Shown: positions 60,300-64,000 of the stretch, piece after piece
Layout: every line of letters starts with the position of its first letter
Position numbering within the stretch: position 1 is the first letter of the stretch
From: Algivirga pacifica
GTDB taxonomy: Bacteria > Bacteroidota > Bacteroidia > Cytophagales > Flammeovirgaceae
Assembly: GCF_039543525.1 (NCBI RefSeq)
Contig: NZ_BAABJX010000045.1
Span: 73,724-137,723, forward strand
Length of the DNA: 64,000 nucleotides
Direction of reading: 5' to 3'
The notes under the pieces: model-generated
The model's database searches: none
What the model was told of the DNA's origin: nothing
Seen by the model: the letters and a program-made list of their open reading frames with translations, nothing else
Made by a program: the position numbers and the translations under genes

Positions 60300-61802
60300 T
60301 TACCAGCGAAGAATTTTTCGCTGACGCTGTATATTTTCTTCTTTTTTCTCCTGTGTAATACGGATACGTTCTTCCACAGAACAAGGATAGTCAAACAAGC
60401 AGTGCTTTTTAATAGACTTGGCGACCATCTCAGGAACCATATCTTCCCACTTGTCATCCTCACCTCTCTTGATCCACTCCAATACATCATCGGAAAGAAT
60501 ATGTAAATGATCTTTTTGATACCCTTCCAGATCCTTGATCTTACCTGTTTCCAATAAGTAATCATAAAGGTGCTGCATAGAAGGTGGCATCTCGACATCC
60601 TTACTGGTTAGAACAGTTTCGTGATCCTCAGAACCTTTTTTAAAGGAAGGATAGATATAGAGATTGACATTTCTCCCGAAAAGATCTCCAAATGCTTCCA
60701 GAATTCCACCTTTCAGCTTACTATAATAAGAAGGGTTAAAGATGTACTCTAGGTTGTAGACTCCCATGGCTACCCCAATCTTACGTCCTCTAGTGTGTCG
60801 TGAAAGGTAGTTGGTCAGACGGTAATACTCAGAGTAATGAGAAATCATTACAGTCACTCCCAGCTTACAAAGTAGGTCAACACGATCTAGGAAGTCTTGT
60901 TCATCTTTCTGACGGTTCTCAGAGATTCTAAGGTTAGAGAGTGTCAGCTCGGCAATGGTGATAATATTATCCTTATCAACTTCAGGGTCATTCATGAACT
61001 CCTCGGCACTTTGCCTTAGAATGTCTTGGTTGACGAGTGTGACAGGACGGAAACGCCCCCTTAGAACTAGAATGTTTTTCTTGTAGAGCTCGTCTGCAGG
61101 AAGCATTACTTTACCGTCAGGACCAAACATAGTCGCTTTTGTAAGGCCCATCTTTACTAGTTTCAAACTCATGAGACGATTGTCTACGTGCTCAAAGTCT
61201 GGTCCAGTAATACGGAAGAAGTCTACAGCGACATGGTGAACCGTCAATCCATCCAATAAGGACATTAGGAAGGTTTCCATATCTTGATGGTAATTAAAAC
61301 AAGCATAGACAAGGTTAACCCCCAAGGTTCCCATGGTGCTTTGCTGTACGCTAGGATCAGAGTCCTTTAACTGTACGTGAATGATACACTCATTGGGAGG
61401 GGTTTCAGGTGTCAGCTGAAAACGAATACCCAACCATCCGTGTCCTCGGTTGGTTCGGTTGAAGTTAATTTGTTCTACCGTGTTGGCAAAAGCAAAAAAC
61501 TTGGTATGGCTAGCTCTCTCAGGTAGGCGAGCTCCCAACAAGCGATATTCTTTGTCGAGCATTTTCTCTACTCTGCTCTGGCAAACATAACGTTTGGTTG
61601 GTTCAGGCCCATAGATGGCGTCACTAAAGGCCATATCGTAAGCCGACATGGTTTTAGCAATAGTTCCGGATGCTCCTCCAGCCTTGAAAAAGTGGGCAGC
61701 AACATCCTGTCCGGCACCAATCTCTGCCAAGGAACCATAAATCGAACTATCTAAATTAATATGTAGGGCTTTGTCTCTGGTAGCCAGCCTTTTGAAGTCC
61801 AT
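60300..61802 (-). CDS. Conserved protein of unknown function
   Basis: A 500-residue soluble protein with no signal peptide or membrane helix. Characteristic stretches are SLAEIGAGQDVAAHFFKAGGASGTIAKTMSAYDMAFSDAIYG near the N-terminus, HVDNRLMSLKLVKMGLTKATMFGPDG in the middle and GGILEAFGDLFGRNVNLYIYP. I recall similar ~490-residue proteins in Bacteroidota and cyanobacteria under conflicting labels (TonB-dependent receptor, nicotinate-nucleotide adenylyltransferase); neither fits, since no barrel or HxGH motif is visible. The strong conservation I recall implies a core cytosolic role. Confidence 0.7.
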   Translation of the reverse strand: MDFKRLATRDKALHINLDSSIYGSLAEIGAGQDVAAHFFKAGGASGTIAKTMSAYDMAFSDAIYGPEPTKRYVCQSRVEKMLDKEYRLLGARLPERASHTKFFAFANTVEQINFNRTNRGHGWLGIRFQLTPETPPNECIIHVQLKDSDPSVQQSTMGTLGVNLVYACFNYHQDMETFLMSLLDGLTVHHVAVDFFRITGPDFEHVDNRLMSLKLVKMGLTKATMFGPDGKVMLPADELYKKNILVLRGRFRPVTLVNQDILRQSAEEFMNDPEVDKDNIITIAELTLSNLRISENRQKDEQDFLDRVDLLCKLGVTVMISHYSEYYRLTNYLSRHTRGRKIGVAMGVYNLEYIFNPSYYSKLKGGILEAFGDLFGRNVNLYIYPSFKKGSEDHETVLTSKDVEMPPSMQHLYDYLLETGKIKDLEGYQKDHLHILSDDVLEWIKRGEDDKWEDMVPEMVAKSIKKHCLFDYPCSVEERIRITQEKKEENIQRQRKILRW

Positions 61803-61932
61803 GGTAAGATTATCTTTGTAAACAGGTTTCGCTGTTTGATGTGATTATTTACTATTGTAACATGTTGAAATGGTTAGAAAAACAAACGCTCCAGATGTAC
61901 AAGAGGTAGGCTTTCTTCTCCTTTTTTAAACT

Positions 61933-61954
61933 GTAACCAATGTAATATGGTTAC
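61933..61954. promoter_or_regulatory. Inverted repeat in a divergent intergenic region
   Basis: GTAACCA and TGGTTAC are separated by 8 bases, followed by TTTTT. It lies between the unknown gene (start 61802) and the aldehyde dehydrogenase (start 62197). It could be an operator. The rest of the 394-base gap shows nothing. Confidence 0.35.
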
Positions 61955-62196
61955 TTTTTAAAGAACAAAATTAATTCTTTTATGAGCAGATTGATAAAAA
62001 ATCATCGTCTTTTTCCTATTGATAGGTGTAGGTTTATAGTTTTTCTAAGAAAATACTGTATCTATTAAATTTCCTGTTATAGATTCGTGTCTCCTTTATG
62101 ATGCTTATTAAGTCATCATGGAGGGAGTTAGGACACAAAGAGGTGAAAAAATAGACATTAGGTCTATTTTATAGCGATGTATTAATAAAAAGCTAA

Positions 62197-63546
62197 ATGA
62201 AATTTCAAAGTATCTATCCTTATACGGGGCAACTGCTGAAAGAGTATCCGGAGGTGTCAGCAGGAGAATTACAGAAAAGGTTGGCTAAGAGTCAGGAAGC
62301 TTTTCAATATTGGAAAAAAACAGCCCTGAAGGACAGAACTGCCTTATTAAAGAGGATTGCTCGACAGTTGTTGGTTAATAAAGAAGTGTATGCCGCTTTG
62401 ATTCATCAGGAAATGGGCAAGCTGATGGAGGAAGCGATCGCAGAAGTTGAGAAGAGTGCTTTGGTATGTCGATATTATGCAGAACAAGGGGCAGACTTTT
62501 TGGAGGAGCACAGTAGAGTGACTGTGGTAGGGAAAGGCACAGTAAGGTATATGCCTTTAGGAGGAATTCTTACCATTATGCCTTGGAATTTTCCTTTCTG
62601 GCAAGTTTTTCGTTTTTCGGCACCCGCATTAATGGCGGGAAATGTATTGTTGTTGAAGCACGCTCCCAATGTGATGGGGTGTGCGATGGCGATTGAACAA
62701 TTGATGAAAGATATGGAAATGCCTGAAGGTGTTTTTCAGGTTTTGCCAATCAATCACGAACAAGTTATCCACGTCATTGAGTCAAAAATTGTACAAGGTG
62801 TGGCACTGACCGGCAGTGAAAAGACCGGTAGTATTGTCGCTTCTTTGGCAGGTCAGAATATCAAGAAAACGGTGATGGAACTAGGAGGGAGTGATGCTTT
62901 CATTGTACTCGAAAATGCGGATATAGAGCGGGCAGTACAGATGGCTGTTAAGTCACGCTTGAACAATGCTGGACAGGCTTGTACCTCTGCCAAGCGTTTT
63001 ATTCTTCATCAGGATATTGCCCAAGCATTTAAAGACCAACTGCTTCTAACGTTAAAAAATTTACCGAATAAGATAGAGGAAAGGCCTATAGCTTGCTTGG
63101 CAAGAGAGGATTTAGCCATTACTCTAGAGAAGCAAATGAATCAATCCATAGAGGAGGGAGCTACACTCCTTTATGGTGGAAAACGAGAAGGGTTGTATTT
63201 TGAGCCAACGGTATTAGAAGGAGTGTTGCCGGGAATGCCTGCTTTTGATGAGGAAACATTTGGTCCTTTGTTTTGCCTTACGATCGCTAAGGACGAAGCA
63301 CATGCTATTGCATTGACAAATGATTCCAGGTATGGATTGGCAGCTTCTGTATGGACAAAAGATATAGATAGAGCGGAACGTATAAGTGAAGACTTAGAGG
63401 TGGGCACTGTTTCTATTAATAATTTAGTGAAATCTACCCCTGAATTACCTTTTGGAGGAACTAAGAAGTCAGGGTATGGACGAGAGTTGGCTGGTTATGG
63501 ATTAAAAGAATTTGTCAATGTGAAAACGGTATTTGTCAATGAATAA
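62197..63546 (+). CDS. NAD(P)-dependent succinate-semialdehyde dehydrogenase-type ALDH
   Basis: A 449-residue aldehyde dehydrogenase. The catalytic Cys is in NNAGQACTSAKRF and the Glu in VMELGGSDAFIVL. The NAD site includes IMPWNFPFWQVFR and ALTGSEKTGS. The closing ELPFGGTKKSGYGRELAGYGLKEFVN is typical of the short YneI/Sad subgroup, which oxidises succinate semialdehyde and related aldehydes. Exact substrate is inferred. Confidence 0.9.
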   Translation: MKFQSIYPYTGQLLKEYPEVSAGELQKRLAKSQEAFQYWKKTALKDRTALLKRIARQLLVNKEVYAALIHQEMGKLMEEAIAEVEKSALVCRYYAEQGADFLEEHSRVTVVGKGTVRYMPLGGILTIMPWNFPFWQVFRFSAPALMAGNVLLLKHAPNVMGCAMAIEQLMKDMEMPEGVFQVLPINHEQVIHVIESKIVQGVALTGSEKTGSIVASLAGQNIKKTVMELGGSDAFIVLENADIERAVQMAVKSRLNNAGQACTSAKRFILHQDIAQAFKDQLLLTLKNLPNKIEERPIACLAREDLAITLEKQMNQSIEEGATLLYGGKREGLYFEPTVLEGVLPGMPAFDEETFGPLFCLTIAKDEAHAIALTNDSRYGLAASVWTKDIDRAERISEDLEVGTVSINNLVKSTPELPFGGTKKSGYGRELAGYGLKEFVNVKTVFVNE

Positions 63547-63571
63547 ATAAGATATTTTAAATAAGTACCGT

Positions 63572-63901
63572 ATGAAAGCTAAAACCATTATCGGAGGCAT
63601 CTTCAGTATCATCGTATTGGGGATGTCTTTTCAAGCTTTTGCGCAGTCAAAAGCAACTCCGGGGATTGCCATGACACAGGTCGTACAAGCTGCCAGAATC
63701 AAGCAAGGAGAAAATAGCGGGGAACTGACAAGGAGAGAAGCAAGAAAACTAAGAAGGAAACAACAGAAAGTGCAGCGAATGAAGTGGAAAGCGAAGGAGG
63801 ATGGAAGAGTGACTGCCAAAGAGAGAAAGAAAATCCGTAAGGCACAGAAAAAAAATAGCCGTAGGATTTATCGTAAAAAACATAACGGAGCCATAAAATA
63901 A
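63572..63901 (+). CDS. Small basic secreted protein, unknown
   Basis: A 109-residue protein with a signal peptide ending AFAQ. The mature part is Lys/Arg-rich and helical (LTRREARKLRRKQQKVQRMKWKAKEDGRVTAKERKKIRKAQ) and ends SRRIYRKKHNGAIK. The order LTRREA, DGRVT, KERKKIRKAQ, SRRIYRKKHN recalls a short Bacteroidota family of unknown function. The DGRVT segment could form a loop between two helices. It follows the aldehyde dehydrogenase by 25 bases. Confidence 0.7.
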   Translation: MKAKTIIGGIFSIIVLGMSFQAFAQSKATPGIAMTQVVQAARIKQGENSGELTRREARKLRRKQQKVQRMKWKAKEDGRVTAKERKKIRKAQKKNSRRIYRKKHNGAIK

Positions 63902-63906
63902 AACAA

Positions 63907-63934
63907 AAAAAGCGAATCAGACGATTCGCTTTTT
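63907..63934. terminator. Bidirectional terminator
   Basis: AAAAAGCGAATC and GATTCGCTTTTT form a 12-bp stem with a 4-base loop. The run of T on either strand lets it end both the basic-protein gene and the tRNA-fMet gene. Confidence 0.88.
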
Positions 63935-63942
63935 GACTTTAG

Positions 63943-64000
<58 letters not shown>

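Overview
The window looks like a chromosomal segment of a member of the Bacteroidota, most probably of the Cytophagales type. The sequence-based reasons are SusC/SusD and CarboxypepD-plug TonB receptors, C-terminal type IX secretion (T9SS) sorting domains (YPNP-type start, basic KKF-hydrophobic end), a bacillithiol deacetylase (BshB1), a bifunctional HisB, Bat proteins, 7TMR-DISM histidine kinases, TANNTTTG-type promoter cores, weak Shine-Dalgarno sites and AT-rich intergenic DNA. No phage, plasmid, rRNA operon, CRISPR array or complete insertion sequence was seen.

Layout. 1-4.4 kb: the tail of a T9SS cargo protein, a small unknown protein, and a 7TMR-DISM sensor kinase divergent from a LytTR response regulator. 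4.6-17.6 kb: a co-directional run of an SSSF symporter, a TonB-dependent receptor, a KAS III-like protein lacking two catalytic residues, an acyl-CoA synthetase, an alpha/beta hydrolase and three tandem PHB-depolymerase-type esterases (one lipoprotein, two T9SS cargo). I read this as a candidate polyester or hydroxyacid-ester utilisation locus. 17.7-31 kb: housekeeping and unknown genes, namely a membrane MutS-like ATPase, a basic secreted protein, a Na/Pi cotransporter, an RsmI-like methyltransferase, a histidine phosphatase, isochorismate synthase, a barrel and a DUF4136 lipoprotein, HolB, a PlsC-like acyltransferase and PPK2. 31.2-37.2 kb: a SusC/SusD operon with two further lipoproteins. 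37.2-40.5 kb: two copies of a ~300-bp MITE bracket a duplicated tRNA Arg-Pro-Ser cassette and batB/batC. 40.5-54 kb: dienelactone hydrolase, Hsp20, an EnvC-like protein, HisB, DUF2911, AceK, a propeller/SpoIIE phosphatase sensor and an M1 aminopeptidase. 54.2-59.3 kb: an ABC/HlyD/TolC operon whose ABC nucleotide-binding domain has lost every catalytic motif. 59.4-64 kb: BshB1, a conserved protein of unknown function, an aldehyde dehydrogenase, a small basic secreted protein and part of an initiator tRNA.

The intergenic DNA is unusually structured. I see four families: (i) four copies of a hairpin with a conserved asymmetric internal loop; (ii) about ten hairpins built from gene-specific 7-bp tandem repeats, some supplying the stop codon of the adjacent gene; (iii) long palindromes, three of which carry GAGCTTCGCTC; (iv) the MITE, whose left end folds as a terminator. 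The strongest candidates for undescribed biology are the pseudo-ATPase export operon, the polyester locus with its altered KAS III, and the heptad hairpins. All functions are read from sequence; no database search was run.
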